From Amycolatopsis sp. MtRt-6 (GTDB lineage Bacteria; Actinomycetota; Actinomycetes; Mycobacteriales; Pseudonocardiaceae), in assembly GCF_017308975.1 (NCBI RefSeq), contig NZ_JADWPD010000001.1, forward strand, positions 287,612 to 351,611: DNA of 64,000 bases, given 5' to 3'. Both the position numbers and the translations under genes were made by a program. The notes beneath the pieces were generated by a model, which was not told the origin of the DNA, searched no databases, and worked only from the letters and a program-made list of their open reading frames with translations. This document shows positions 20,156 to 28,798 of this stretch, piece by piece (positions within the stretch are counted from its first letter, which is position 1; each line of letters begins with the position of its first letter).

Positions 20156-20679
20156 GAACCGAGGCCCGTCAGCAGCCGCGCGGTCGGCAGGCCGCTCTCG
20201 AGGTACTGCACGAAGAGCGGGTTGCTCAGGGCGCCCGGCGAGCGGCGCTGCCGGATCACGGCGATCGCCGCCGGGAGGTCCATCCCGAGTTCGACCAGCG
20301 CCTGCGCGACGACCAGGCCGGACCGGTTCTGCCCGGCGTGGCAGCGGACGAGGGTGGTCCGGCCCGCGCGGACCGCCGCGACAGCGAGCCCGGTGAAGCG
20401 TTCGACCTCGCCGAGCTGCGCCTCGGTCAGCGGCCCGTCCGGCATCTCGGCGAAGTGGTGCTCGACGCCGGGCGCCGGCCCGTGGCCCTCGCGCTGGTAC
20501 AGGCTGAGCACGAGATCGAACTCGCGCCGGACGACGACCGGCTCCTCGCCGTCGGCGCCCACCCGGATGTGCCCGCCCATCCACAGGCCCGGGCGGATCT
20601 CGTTCCACGGGTCCGCCGGTGGCGGGTTGTCGCGGTCCTTCTGCCGAGTCTTCAGTTGACCGCCACCTCGTTGAACCAC
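20152..20679 (-). CDS. Dual-specificity/tyrosine phosphatase-like protein
   Basis: 175 residues with a cysteine-phosphatase signature C-x5-R, Cys113 and Arg119 in RCHAGQNRSG; the residue before the Cys is Arg rather than the usual His. EIRPGLWMGGHIRVG matches the N-terminal strand of DUSP-like folds, and a following Ser120 fits the class. The exact start is uncertain: GTG 20679 lies inside the end of the upstream membrane gene. It may dephosphorylate proteins or small substrates in the cytoplasm. Confidence 0.75.
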   Translation of the reverse strand: MVQRGGGQLKTRQKDRDNPPPADPWNEIRPGLWMGGHIRVGADGEEPVVVRREFDLVLSLYQREGHGPAPGVEHHFAEMPDGPLTEAQLGEVERFTGLAVAAVRAGRTTLVRCHAGQNRSGLVVAQALVELGMDLPAAIAVIRQRRSPGALSNPLFVQYLESGLPTARLLTGLGS

Positions 20680-20807
20680 AGCCGCGGCTCGAGCCAGGGG
20701 AACACCACGAACATCAGCAGCGCGATCACGCCGAGCACCAGCACGACCGCGATCGTCAGCTTCACCGCGAACGGGCCGGGGAACTTCCGCCAGAGCCAGG
20801 CGTACAT
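20652..20807 (-). CDS. Small single-helix membrane protein next to the sortase
   Basis: 51 residues: MYAWLWRKFPGP, one membrane helix (about 13-37, LTIAVVLVLGVIALLMFVVFPW) and a short tail ending NEVAVN. The ribosome site GGGGAGG precedes the ATG, which overlaps the sortase stop (TGATG). I know no function; its fixed place behind a class E sortase suggests an accessory or unrelated envelope role. Confidence 0.75.
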   Translation of the reverse strand: MYAWLWRKFPGPFAVKLTIAVVLVLGVIALLMFVVFPWLEPRLWFNEVAVN

Positions 20808-21916
20808 CAGGCCTCCCCGATCTTCTGCAGCAGGTCGCCGTAGTCCTTGACCTGGTTCTTCGGCACCTGCTGGGTCAGCACCGACGTGATGATGAGCCGC
20901 TCCCGGGCGGAGAACTGGGGGTGGCAGGTGGTGAGCGTGAGCAGCGCGGCCTGCTGGGCCTTCGGCAGCACGTCGGCGTCCTTGTACGGGACCGGGTTCA
21001 CCGCGGTGCCCTGGCTGGGCAGCACGACCTTGCGGCCGAAGGTCTCGCTGTAGGCACCGCCGTCCTCGGCGTTGGTGTCCCGCAGGGTCGAGACGCCCTT
21101 GCACTTCGGGTCGGCGCCCTTGCCCGTCGCCCAGTCCTTCACCTCGTCGTCGTAGGGCAGGACCTTGTAGATGTAGAAGTCCGTCGAGGTCTCGATCACG
21201 ATCTGGTCACAAGAAGAGAGGTTGTCCAGGTCGTTGAACGGGGCACCCTTGCCGACGCGGTGGCCGGCGACGGCGAAGTTGCCGGGCTCACCGGGCAGCG
21301 CCGTGCCCTTGTAGTGGCCGGGGCCGACTTCGAGGGCGGCGTCGTCGGTGCCCTCCTGGATGGTGAAGTTGTAGTCGACGCCGAAGGTCGGGATGTGGAT
21401 GCGGGCGAACGCCTTGCCGTCGATCAGCTCGGGGTGCAGCGTGCGGTCGTGCGCCCACTCGCCGTCGAGCTGGTCGCTCGCCTCGGACTGCTTGCCCGCC
21501 GAGAACAGGTCGGTCACGTAGAGCTCGTAGACCATGAACAGCAGCACGACCAGGCCCAGCGTGATGAGGAGCTCGCCGGCGGTCCGGATCGCGACGCCCC
21601 CCTTGCCGAGCGGCGCGGGGGCGGGCTTCTCCTTGGTTGCCGCGCCACCCTTCCCGACCGGGGCGAAGACGACGGTCTCCTCGCTCGCGCCGGGCGGCGG
21701 GGGCGGGCTGGTGTAGCGGCGGGGCGGCGGGCCCTGCGGACGTCGCGGCGGCTGGCCCTGAGGGCCGCGCTGAGGCTGGCGGTGCTGCTGGTGGGGCTGC
21801 TGGGGCTGGCGGGGCGGCACCTGGCCGCGCGGGGGCGTGGCGGGCCGTCGTGGGGGCATCGGCGGCTGACCGGCGTATCTGCGCCGGTCGTCGTCCGGTC
21901 CTTCGCGCGTAGCCAC
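20807..21916 (-). CDS. Class E sortase
   Basis: About 369 residues. A long Pro/Gln/Arg-rich cytoplasmic N-terminus (1-115), a membrane helix (about 130-150) and a sortase domain with His in VAGHRVG, Cys331 in TLTTCHP and Arg in SARERLII. Class E sortases attach proteins with an LAxTG-like signal to peptidoglycan; in actinomycetes one commonly sits beside crgA. The GTG at 21916 is chosen because AGAGGAG precedes it by six bases; upstream codons are not typical of coding sequence. Confidence 0.9.
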   Translation of the reverse strand: MATREGPDDDRRRYAGQPPMPPRRPATPPRGQVPPRQPQQPHQQHRQPQRGPQGQPPRRPQGPPPRRYTSPPPPPGASEETVVFAPVGKGGAATKEKPAPAPLGKGGVAIRTAGELLITLGLVVLLFMVYELYVTDLFSAGKQSEASDQLDGEWAHDRTLHPELIDGKAFARIHIPTFGVDYNFTIQEGTDDAALEVGPGHYKGTALPGEPGNFAVAGHRVGKGAPFNDLDNLSSCDQIVIETSTDFYIYKVLPYDDEVKDWATGKGADPKCKGVSTLRDTNAEDGGAYSETFGRKVVLPSQGTAVNPVPYKDADVLPKAQQAALLTLTTCHPQFSARERLIITSVLTQQVPKNQVKDYGDLLQKIGEA

Positions 21917-22102
21917 GCAAGCTCCTCTCAAGCCGCGTCGAACCCTGGGTGACCCCGTTGTCACGGTCCGGGAAATCCGACCACTCCTGGCCGCTGCTTT
22001 CCTGCGGTCGTTTACGTTAACGTGTGCACGTGGCGCCGGTTGCGCACCCTCAGCGGGACATCGCCACCAGACGAGCCCGAAGAGCACCGCGAGGAACACA
22101 CG

Positions 22103-22369
22103 ATGCCCAAGTCCAAGGTCCGCAAGAAGACCGCATACACCCCGCCTGCCGACCGGCGCACGCCGGTGAAGGTGCGGGCCGCAGGCCCGACCGGCCTCGC
22201 CTGGAAGATCCCGATGTTCGGGCTGATGCTCCTGGGCCTGGTCTGGCTGCTGGTCAACTACATCGCCGGGGACAAGATCTCCTGGATGGCCGACCTGGGG
22301 AACTGGAACTTCGCCGGCGGGTTCGCGCTGATGATCGCGGGCCTGCTCATGACCATGCGCTGGCGCTGA
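22103..22369 (+). CDS. crgA: CrgA: cell-division membrane protein
   Basis: 88 residues: basic N-terminus ([14 protein letters not shown]), two membrane helices (about 35-55 and 66-85) with [11 protein letters not shown] between them. CrgA recruits division proteins such as FtsI and PbpA-type enzymes and controls septum formation. GAGGAA precedes the ATG. It is transcribed divergently from the sortase and placed as in mycobacteria (Rv0011c). Confidence 0.93.
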   Translation: MPKSKVRKKTAYTPPADRRTPVKVRAAGPTGLAWKIPMFGLMLLGLVWLLVNYIAGDKISWMADLGNWNFAGGFALMIAGLLMTMRWR

Positions 22370-22424
22370 TTATTACTCCATTCGGCGGCTTGACGTCGAA
22401 TTACAGCGGTGTGACTCATCCCCA

Positions 22425-22853
22425 GTGTGGATAACCCCTGTGGATAACTACCCCACCTCCTGGGCGCCCCGCCCGGCCGTTGTGGTATCGGCCTGGGCGG
22501 TCACCGCGTTGCTGCTGATCGGCGTGACGGCCGACGCGCTGACCGGCGACCGCGGCGGACTGGTGCTGTTCGCGCTGGCGGCCGTCGCCGTCGGCGCGTT
22601 CGCCGTCCACGCCACCGTCGTCCGGCCGCGGCTGGCCGCCGACGCCGAGGGCCTGGTGGCCAGGACGCTGGGCGGCACGCACCGGCTGCCGTGGGCGCGG
22701 ACGCGCACCCGCCTGCGCACCACCCGGCGATTCGGCCGCGACGGCGTCACGCTCGAAATCGAGCACGACGAGCAGCTGTACGTCTTCGGGTGGCTCGACC
22801 TCGGTGAGGACCCGCGGGACGTCCTGGACGTCCTCAGCACGCTGCGCAGCTAG
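22425..22853 (+). CDS. PH-domain (bPH-like) small membrane protein
   Basis: Up to 142 residues: two membrane helices (about 17-37 and 44-66) and a C-terminal PH-like beta-rich domain (LAADAEGLVARTLGG to YVFGWLDLGEDPRDVLDVL). It is the positional counterpart of mycobacterial Rv0010c. The start may be GTG 22425 or GTG 22440 (VDNYPTSW); both lie in the DnaA-box pair. Its end overlaps the converging rhomboid gene by 4 bases. Function unknown. Confidence 0.8.
   Translation: MWITPVDNYPTSWAPRPAVVVSAWAVTALLLIGVTADALTGDRGGLVLFALAAVAVGAFAVHATVVRPRLAADAEGLVARTLGGTHRLPWARTRTRLRTTRRFGRDGVTLEIEHDEQLYVFGWLDLGEDPRDVLDVLSTLRS
22426..22447 (-). promoter_or_regulatory. Two perfect DnaA boxes
   Basis: TGTGGATAA occurs at 22426-22434 and 22439-22447 in the same direction, 13 bases apart; its complement TTATCCACA is the perfect DnaA-box consensus. 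They overlap the first codons of the PH-domain gene, so DnaA binding could control it. They may also be satellites of oriC, which should lie beyond gyrA to the right. Confidence 0.65.
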
Positions 22854-23809
22854 CCGCAGGTGTAGTACAGGCCCTGGCGGTACTGGACGAACTCGCACGT
22901 CTCGGGCGTGGCCTGCGCTCCCCGGTAGGCCATCAGGCCGACGATCGCGAGGGTGATGATCGCGATGCCGATCGCCTGCCACCGCGCCTGGTTCGCCTGC
23001 GGGGCGTAGAGCAGCGCGACGGTGACCAGCGCGCCGGTCACCAGCCCGCCGATGTGCCCGAAGATCGAGATGCCCGGGATGCCGAAGGTGATGAACGCGT
23101 TCAGCGCGAGCGTGATGATCAGGCCGGTCGGGTTCAGCCGCAGCTTCAGCACGGTGACCGCGTAGGCGCCCATCAGGCCGAACAGTGCCCCGGACGCGCC
23201 GGCCGTGCCGGGGATGCCGTGGGGGTCGGCGAACAGCAGGACCGCGGCGGACGCGCCGAGCATGGAGACGAAGTAGAGGGCCAGGTAGCGGCCCCGGCCG
23301 CAGACCTGCTCGAGCGACCGGCCCATCATCCACAGCGAGAACATGTTGACCGCGATGTGGATCGGCCCGTAGTGCAGGAAGCCGTTGGTCACGACCCGCC
23401 ACCACTCGCCGTGGCCCATGGTCGCGTCGCCGTAGAGGGAGCCGTACTGGAAGAGCGACGACAGGTCGTTGTCGCTGATGCTCTGCGCCTGGAACGCCGT
23501 GAGGAGGTAGACCAGGACGTTGACCGCGAGGATGACCTGGGTGACGAGCACCGACTGCGAGAAGCGCGCGCCGAAGACGGTGCGCTGGCCGAAGCCGGCT
23601 TCCTGGTACCCGCGGTGCTGACGGCGCTGCTCTTGGCTGCCGGCGTGCACGCAGTCGGTGCACTGGAAGCCGACGGGGGCTTCGCGGAGGCAGTCCGGGC
23701 ACGCCGGACGCCCGCACCGGGAACAGCTCAGTCCGGTCGGGCGGTTCGGGTGCCACCAGCACCCGGGGAGCGCGGCTTGTTCGGCGGCGGGGTTCGGCGG
23801 TTGGTTCAC
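22850..23809 (-). CDS. Rhomboid-family intramembrane serine protease
   Basis: 319 residues. An N-terminal Cys/His-rich B-box-like zinc segment (about 17-57: CWWHPNRPTGLSCSRCGRPAC ordering of Cys and His) precedes six membrane helices with the rhomboid catalytic dyad Ser206 in GASGALFG and His252 in FGHIGG; HIAVNMFSLW matches the HxxxN helix. It cleaves membrane proteins within the bilayer; substrates are unknown. The zinc segment is common in actinomycete rhomboids. Confidence 0.92.
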   Translation of the reverse strand: MNQPPNPAAEQAALPGCWWHPNRPTGLSCSRCGRPACPDCLREAPVGFQCTDCVHAGSQEQRRQHRGYQEAGFGQRTVFGARFSQSVLVTQVILAVNVLVYLLTAFQAQSISDNDLSSLFQYGSLYGDATMGHGEWWRVVTNGFLHYGPIHIAVNMFSLWMMGRSLEQVCGRGRYLALYFVSMLGASAAVLLFADPHGIPGTAGASGALFGLMGAYAVTVLKLRLNPTGLIITLALNAFITFGIPGISIFGHIGGLVTGALVTVALLYAPQANQARWQAIGIAIITLAIVGLMAYRGAQATPETCEFVQYRQGLYYTCG

Positions 23810-23847
23810 GATGGCACCAACCTACCGAAACTCCCGCGAGTCAGCCG

Positions 23848-24366
23848 TCAGTGCTCGACGCTGACCTTCTCGATGACGATGTCGGTCAGCGGGCGGTCCG
23901 CCGGGCCGGTCGACGTGCGCGCGATCGCGTCGACGACGGTGCGCGACTCCTGGTCGGCCACCTCGCCGAAGATCGTGTGCCGGAAGTTCAGGTGGGTGGT
24001 CGGCGCGACGGTGATGAAGAACTGCGAGCCGTTGGTGCCCGGCCCGGCGTTCGCCATGGCCAGCAGGTACGGCTTGCTGAACTGCAGCTCCGGGTGGAAC
24101 TCGTCGCCGAACTTGTAGCCGGGGCCGCCGCGGCCGGTGCCGGTCGGGTCGCCGCCCTGCAGCATGAAGCCGTCGATGACCCGGTGGAAGATCGACCCGT
24201 CGTAGAACGGACCGGAGTTCGTCCCCGCCGCGTTGGGCTGGGTGTACTCCTTGGTGCCCTCCGCGAGCCCGACGAAGTTCGCCACCGTCTTCGGCGCGTG
24301 GTCCGGGAACAGGTTGAGGTGGATGTCACCCTGATTGGTGTGCAGCGTAGCTTTCACAGACCTCAT
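23848..24366 (-). CDS. ppiA: Peptidyl-prolyl cis-trans isomerase (cyclophilin)
   Basis: A 172-residue cyclophilin with FHRVIDGFMLQGGDPTG, GTNGSQFFIT and HTIFGEV, the active-site Arg and Gln/Phe residues included. It has no signal peptide, so it acts in the cytoplasm on proline bonds. It is the positional counterpart of mycobacterial ppiA (Rv0009). Start may be ATG 24366 or the GTG three codons later. Confidence 0.94.
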   Translation of the reverse strand: MRSVKATLHTNQGDIHLNLFPDHAPKTVANFVGLAEGTKEYTQPNAAGTNSGPFYDGSIFHRVIDGFMLQGGDPTGTGRGGPGYKFGDEFHPELQFSKPYLLAMANAGPGTNGSQFFITVAPTTHLNFRHTIFGEVADQESRTVVDAIARTSTGPADRPLTDIVIEKVSVEH

Positions 24367-24456
24367 CGTGCCATCTGCGGGCGGGCGGCGCGGAAAAGGG
24401 GCACGATAGGTTACGGGTAACAGAGCAGTGTCAAAACGAATGATGAGGTGAAGCCC

Positions 24457-24993
24457 ATGTCCCGGGCGACAGCCCAGGCCGTCGAGACCGCCGACAAACT
24501 CGTCACCGAGGGTGTCAAGCAGGGGCGGCGCGCGCAGAAGAAGCTCGCGAAGAAGACGGAACTGACCCGCAAGGAGCTCAAGAAGAGCTCGAAGGCCGCT
24601 CGCCAGGAGGCGCTCGCGCGCCTGTCCGAGCTGCGCAAGCCGGGTCGCAAGGCGAAGAAGGCCGCCATCAAGGCCGCGAAGGCGGCCGGCGAGTCGAAGC
24701 GCCGCGGCAAGAAGGACTTCAAGGCGGCGAAGAAGGACTTCTACGCCGCGGTGTCCGAGGCCAAGTCGGCCGCCAAGGGCACGCGCAGCCGTCGCAAGTG
24801 GCCGTGGCTGCTGGGCCTGGTCGTGGTCGGCGCCGGCGCCGCCTACGCCCTCCGCTCGAAGCAGGAGCCGCCGGTCGCGCCCGCGCCGCCGAAGGCCACC
24901 CCGCCGGCCCCGCCGAAGCCTGAAGCCGCGAAGCCGGCCCCGCAGGCCAACGGCAAGGCGCCCTCCTCGGCGCCGGCCGAAAAGAAGAACTGA
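24457..24993 (+). CDS. cwsA: CwsA-like Lys/Ala-rich membrane protein
   Basis: 178 residues: a strongly basic Ala/Lys-rich cytoplasmic part predicted helical (about 1-108), one membrane helix (about 113-131, WPWLLGLVVVGAGAAYAL) and a Pro/Ala/Lys-rich tail. By position between ppiA and the tRNA-Ala/tRNA-Ile pair it corresponds to mycobacterial cwsA (Rv0008c), which binds CrgA and Wag31 and affects cell shape; the sequence itself is too biased to prove this. GAGGTGA precedes ATG 24457, preferred over GTG 24448. Confidence 0.6.
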   Translation: MSRATAQAVETADKLVTEGVKQGRRAQKKLAKKTELTRKELKKSSKAARQEALARLSELRKPGRKAKKAAIKAAKAAGESKRRGKKDFKAAKKDFYAAVSEAKSAAKGTRSRRKWPWLLGLVVVGAGAAYALRSKQEPPVAPAPPKATPPAPPKPEAAKPAPQANGKAPSSAPAEKKN

Positions 24994-25002
24994 ACACGAC
25001 GC

Positions 25003-25038
25003 GAAGAGGCCCCCGGGGGTGCAACCGGGGGCCTCTTC
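25003..25038. terminator. Bidirectional terminator
   Basis: A perfect 14-bp stem (25003-25016 with 25025-25038) and 8-nt loop, with GAAGAGG/CCTCTTC arms, lies between the converging cwsA-like gene and the gene at 25058-25510. Confidence 0.85.
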
Positions 25039-25057
25039 AGTCGTGCTTGGGAACCGA

Positions 25058-25510
25058 TCAGACGGCAGCGGCGTGCTTGTCGATCAGCTGGCCGAGACGC
25101 GGCAGCGCCTCTTCGACGTTCTTCTTGCCGTTCGGGCGCAGCTTCGAGTAGACCTTCTTGATGCTGTCGCGGCTGCTCTTCTCCGCGCGGGAGTCGGTGA
25201 CGCTCAGCAGCGCGTCGGAGGCCTCGTCCGAGCGGCTGGACAGGTAGGCACCGAAGTCGTTGCCACCCTTGGCCTTGTAGTCGCCGTAGAACGGCTCGAG
25301 CGCGGAGGCGAAGTCCGGCAGCAGCGTGTCGACGGCCGAGGGGATGATGCCCGGCTTGATCTTCTTGACCGCGGCGAAGCCGGTCTTCACAACGGCACCC
25401 GAAACGCCGCCCTTGTCCGAGACCTCGGCGTCGACGAGGGTCTCGAAGTCGGTCACGACCGCCGGGCGACGGCTGGAGTCGAGCAGGATTTCCTTGAGGG
25501 TGTCAGCCAC
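25058..25510 (-). CDS. Conserved actinobacterial protein (DUF6918-like)
   Basis: A 150-residue soluble, mainly helical protein: MADTLKEILLDSSRRPAVV, then LPDFASALEPFYGDYKAKG, FGAYLSSRSDEASDALLSVTD and VEEALPRLGQLIDKH. I associate this pattern with the actinobacterial DUF6918 family, from memory. No catalytic motif is seen. GGACAAAGGACAAG precedes the ATG. Single gene with its own terminator. Confidence 0.7.
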   Translation of the reverse strand: MADTLKEILLDSSRRPAVVTDFETLVDAEVSDKGGVSGAVVKTGFAAVKKIKPGIIPSAVDTLLPDFASALEPFYGDYKAKGGNDFGAYLSSRSDEASDALLSVTDSRAEKSSRDSIKKVYSKLRPNGKKNVEEALPRLGQLIDKHAAAV

Positions 25511-25656
25511 GAATCTTGTCCTTTGTCCTTGCAGAGTTGGTGCCCCGCCCCGGGGTGGGGGTCCCCGGTGGCTGCGGTGCGCGAGTCCACGAAGCCTGCG
25601 CGTGACGCACAGGGTAATACAAGATCAACATCACTCACCCGTGTGGAGGTCGCTAC

Positions 25657-26190
25657 CTAGAGCTTCAGGGCAGCGATAGCCTTCTTGACCACTGTGCGTG
25701 CCTTGACGCTCTGCTTCTGGTTGGTGGCCGCGATCACCGCCGTGGACCCCTTCGAGACCGCGTAGACAGCGCCGTCGTCACTCGACAAATAGCCCCCCTT
25801 CCAGCCGGAAGGGTCGCTGGCCGGGTTGGACGAGTCGAGCGGCGCCGCCTTGTTGACCAGCGCCGTCGCCGTTTGCGCGTCCCCGACGTACACACGGACG
25901 GTGAGCTGGATCTTCCCGTCCGGGCGATAGAAGAAGCAGGCGGGGTGCGGCTGGTCGGCGGACACGCGCACCTTCGACACGTGCTGGCCGTTCGACTCGG
26001 CCACGAACTCGCTGCCGAGGTACGGGCAGTCCGCGGTCGCGCCCGGTTGCGGGTCCGGGGGCAGGCCGCCGGCGTTGCTCGAGTTCGCGGACGCCGACGG
26101 CGGGCTGGGCGCCGCGGTGCCGGTCACGATGGTGGCGCCGCAGCCGGCCAGCAGGGCCACGGCGGGCGCGAGAAGTACGAGTCGTCGCAT
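25657..26190 (-). CDS. DUF2020-like secreted lipoprotein
   Basis: 177 residues with a lipoprotein signal peptide: MRRLVLLAPAVALLAGC, lipobox LLAGC, then a Ser/Pro/Ala linker and a globular part with ADCPYLGSEFVAESNGQHVSKVR and RVYVGDAQTATALVNKAAPLD. The pattern fits the actinobacterial DUF2020 family. It is anchored outside the membrane; function unknown. The ATG 26190 is chosen because it starts the signal peptide. Confidence 0.8.
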   Translation of the reverse strand: MRRLVLLAPAVALLAGCGATIVTGTAAPSPPSASANSSNAGGLPPDPQPGATADCPYLGSEFVAESNGQHVSKVRVSADQPHPACFFYRPDGKIQLTVRVYVGDAQTATALVNKAAPLDSSNPASDPSGWKGGYLSSDDGAVYAVSKGSTAVIAATNQKQSVKARTVVKKAIAALKL

Positions 26191-26272
26191 AGCGCGGACA
26201 GTCAACCACGAAGCATGTGTGAAAACCGCTGGCTGACGACGGCGTGACCACCGGACGTGCGACGATGACACC

Positions 26273-26935
26273 ATGCTCACCCCCGAGCAGTACCTCGGCG
26301 CGATGGCCGAGCGCATCCAGCGGTCCGGCGGCCGGCTGAACACCGTGCAGATCGGCCCGGCCACGGCCGTCGTCGGGCTGTTCACCGAATCGGTGATGCT
26401 CTCGACGATGAACTACTGCGTGGTCGCCGCCGCCGTCCCCGAGGTCAGCGCCGCGGCGCTGTACGACTTCACCGGCCGCGCCACCCAGCACGCCCGCGCG
26501 AACATGGTCGGCAGCATGGGCTGGACGGCGGCGTCCGTCGTCATCGCCGGGCTCGTCGGCGGCCGCGTGTACCCGGACGCCGCGCAGGCCGCGTCGGCGA
26601 AGTCGGGCAACCAGTTCGGCGGCGAGACGCGGATGGTCGCCGTCGACCTCTCGGCCGGGCAGATGTACGCGTTCGTCGGCGGCAAGCTCTGGGGTGCGGC
26701 GGTGCAGGGGTCGGTCAACGCCAAGCTGACGTACTGCTTCCCGCAGCCCGCCGAGGTCTACCAGCAGGTGCAGTGGCAGCAGGCGCAGCAGCAGTACCCC
26801 GCTCAGCAGCCGCCGATGGTCCCGCCGGCGCCGCAGGTGCCGCCTCCGCCGTACGCCGGCGGCCCGGCCGGTCCGCGGCCGCCGGTCTACCCACCGCCCG
26901 GGCACGCACCCCAGCAGGGTCCGTACGGTTATTGA
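26273..26935 (+). CDS. Conserved hypothetical protein with Pro/Gln-rich tail
   Basis: 220 residues. The folded part (1-165) starts MLTPEQYLGAMAERIQRSGG and includes a Gly-rich hydrophobic stretch (ASVVIAGLVGGRVYP) that could touch a membrane; the tail (166-220) is Gln/Pro/Gly-rich and probably disordered. I do not recognise the family. It is divergent from the lipoprotein gene and one base ahead of the oxidase gene. Confidence 0.7.
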   Translation: MLTPEQYLGAMAERIQRSGGRLNTVQIGPATAVVGLFTESVMLSTMNYCVVAAAVPEVSAAALYDFTGRATQHARANMVGSMGWTAASVVIAGLVGGRVYPDAAQAASAKSGNQFGGETRMVAVDLSAGQMYAFVGGKLWGAAVQGSVNAKLTYCFPQPAEVYQQVQWQQAQQQYPAQQPPMVPPAPQVPPPPYAGGPAGPRPPVYPPPGHAPQQGPYGY

Positions 26936-26936
26936 C

Positions 26937-27575
26937 ATGGTGCAGTTGCGCGGCTGGCCGTCGTTCCCCGAAGAGCTTCCCGTGTTCACGCCGGAGACGG
27001 CGCCGCCGGACCCGCAGGCGCTGTTCCTGGAGTGGCTGACCGAAGCCGGCGAGCACGTGCTGGCACCGCACGCCGTCACGCTGTCCACAGTGGATGCCGA
27101 TGGCGCGCCCGACGCGCGGGTGGTGATCCTCAAGGACGTCGGTCCGGCGGGCTGGGCGGTCGCGACCAGCTCGGAAAGCCCGAAGGGCCTACAGCTGCGC
27201 AAGGACCCGCGCGCGGCGTTGACGTTCTTCTGGCCCGGCCGCGGCCGGCAGGTCCGGCTGCGCGGCCCGGTCTCCCCCGCCGCGCCCGAGGTGTCGGCGG
27301 CGGACTTCCTCGCCCGGCCTCCGGCGTCCCGCGTCGAGGCGTTCATCGGGCACCAGTCGCAGGTGCTGGGCGATCCGGCGGAGCTCGACGCGGCGGCCGC
27401 GGCGGCGGAGCGCTGGGTCGAGGCGAACCCGGACGTCGCGCCGGAGACCTGGACGCGGTACTTCGTCGACCCGGACGAGGTCGAGTTCTGGCAGGCCAGT
27501 CACGACCGGCGGCACGTGCGGCTGCGGTACCGGAAGTCCGGCGGCGGCTGGGTCCGCGAGCGCCTCTGGCCTTGA
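26937..27575 (+). CDS. Pyridoxamine 5'-phosphate oxidase-family protein
   Basis: 212 residues of the FMN split-barrel fold. PDARVVILKDVGPAGWAVATSSESPKG fits the FMN/PLP site in short pieces (RVVILK, SPKG) and the C-terminus (EVEFWQASHDRRHVRLRY and RERLWP) matches the PNPOx C-terminal dimer segment. Likely oxidises pyridoxine or pyridoxamine phosphate to PLP, or is a paralogue with other substrate. It starts one base after the previous stop region, suggesting cotranscription. Confidence 0.85.
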   Translation: MVQLRGWPSFPEELPVFTPETAPPDPQALFLEWLTEAGEHVLAPHAVTLSTVDADGAPDARVVILKDVGPAGWAVATSSESPKGLQLRKDPRAALTFFWPGRGRQVRLRGPVSPAAPEVSAADFLARPPASRVEAFIGHQSQVLGDPAELDAAAAAAERWVEANPDVAPETWTRYFVDPDEVEFWQASHDRRHVRLRYRKSGGGWVRERLWP

Positions 27576-27626
27576 CGGCCTGGACGCGGCGGCGTAGGCA
27601 GGAAATCCGACAAAACGGAGGCCCTG

Positions 27627-28754
27627 ATGCGCCGGATCGTCGTCCTTGCCACCACCGCCGCCCTGTCCGCCGGGGTGCTGTCCGGCGCTTCCGCCGGTGA
27701 ATCCGCCCCACCGCGGCACCCCGCCGTCTTCGAGACGGTGTTCGCGTCACCGCTCGGCCTGGAAGGGCTGACCACCGACGGGCGCGGCAACCTCTACACG
27801 CCGGCGCGCGGCGCCGATCCCTGCCCGGTCTTCCGGGTCGCGGCCACCGGCGGTCCCGCGACCGTCGTCGGCACGATCCCGGGGCCGTGCAACCCCGCCG
27901 GCCTGGCGTTCGACCGCCGTGGCCGGCTGTACGTGGCGAACGCCGACACCGTGGTGTCGTTCGTGCCGGACGCGGCGAACCCGCCGTCCGCGACGGTGTT
28001 CACCAGCGGCGTCCCGGGCGCGAACGGCCTGGCCTTCGATCGCTCGGGGGCGCTGTGGATCTCCGACGGCACCACCGGGCAGGGCCGGGTGTGGCGCGCG
28101 GGCGCGGACGGCGTGGCCGCCGAGGCGTTCCGCGTCCAGCCGATGGTCAGCGACGTGGTCGCCGGCGGGATCGGCCGGGACGTGCGCGGCCTGCCGCCGG
28201 GGACGGTCACGATCACGCCGACCGGCCGCACGGCGGCGGACACCGCGGGCTCGCAGCACATCGTCGCGAACGGCCTCGCCTTCACCGCGGACGGCACGCT
28301 GCTGGTCGCGGACACCGCACGCGGCGCGCTGTGGCGCGTGCCGATGGACCGCGCGGGCCGGCCGCGCGTCACGACCGGCTGCGACGTCGCCTTCCCGGCG
28401 AACACGGTGTGCCTGGACAACCTCGAAGTCCAGCACCCGTACCTCGAAGGCGCCGACGGCATCGTCCTCGACCGCGCGGGTGGCGTCTGGACGGCGGTGA
28501 ACGAGCGCAACGCGATCGTCGTGGCCCGCCGCGACGGCCGCGTCGTGGAGTACTTCCGCAACCCGGCCGACGCGACGTCGAAGCTGCGCAACGGCGGGCC
28601 GCTGGAGTTCCCGACCAGCCCGGTGCTGCTGCCGGACGGCCGCGTGTGCGTCACGCAGTCCGACGGCAACCGCCGTGACAACGCCCCGAACACCGCGGGC
28701 GAAGCCGCTCCCGCGGGCGCGGTGCGGGCGAAGGTTTCCTGCGTCAAGCCCTGA
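27627..28754 (+). CDS. Secreted SMP-30/gluconolactonase-like beta-propeller protein
   Basis: 375 residues with a Sec signal peptide (about 1-23, cleaved near ASA). The rest shows repeated propeller blades of the pattern GLAFDRRGRLYVANAD, GLAFDRSGALWISDG, GLAFTADGTLLVADTARG and GIVLDRAGGVWTAVNERN. Such proteins hydrolyse lactones or bind sugars; catalytic metal ligands cannot be assigned by eye. GGAGG precedes ATG 27627. Confidence 0.8.
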   Translation: MRRIVVLATTAALSAGVLSGASAGESAPPRHPAVFETVFASPLGLEGLTTDGRGNLYTPARGADPCPVFRVAATGGPATVVGTIPGPCNPAGLAFDRRGRLYVANADTVVSFVPDAANPPSATVFTSGVPGANGLAFDRSGALWISDGTTGQGRVWRAGADGVAAEAFRVQPMVSDVVAGGIGRDVRGLPPGTVTITPTGRTAADTAGSQHIVANGLAFTADGTLLVADTARGALWRVPMDRAGRPRVTTGCDVAFPANTVCLDNLEVQHPYLEGADGIVLDRAGGVWTAVNERNAIVVARRDGRVVEYFRNPADATSKLRNGGPLEFPTSPVLLPDGRVCVTQSDGNRRDNAPNTAGEAAPAGAVRAKVSCVKP

Positions 28755-28798
28755 TCGGGGGTAGCCCGCGCGCGGGCGGCTGTGCGCATGATGCACGC

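Noticed and set aside
22014-22023. Palindrome ACGTTAACGT before crgA
   Set aside because: Ten bases are too short to call an operator without conservation evidence.
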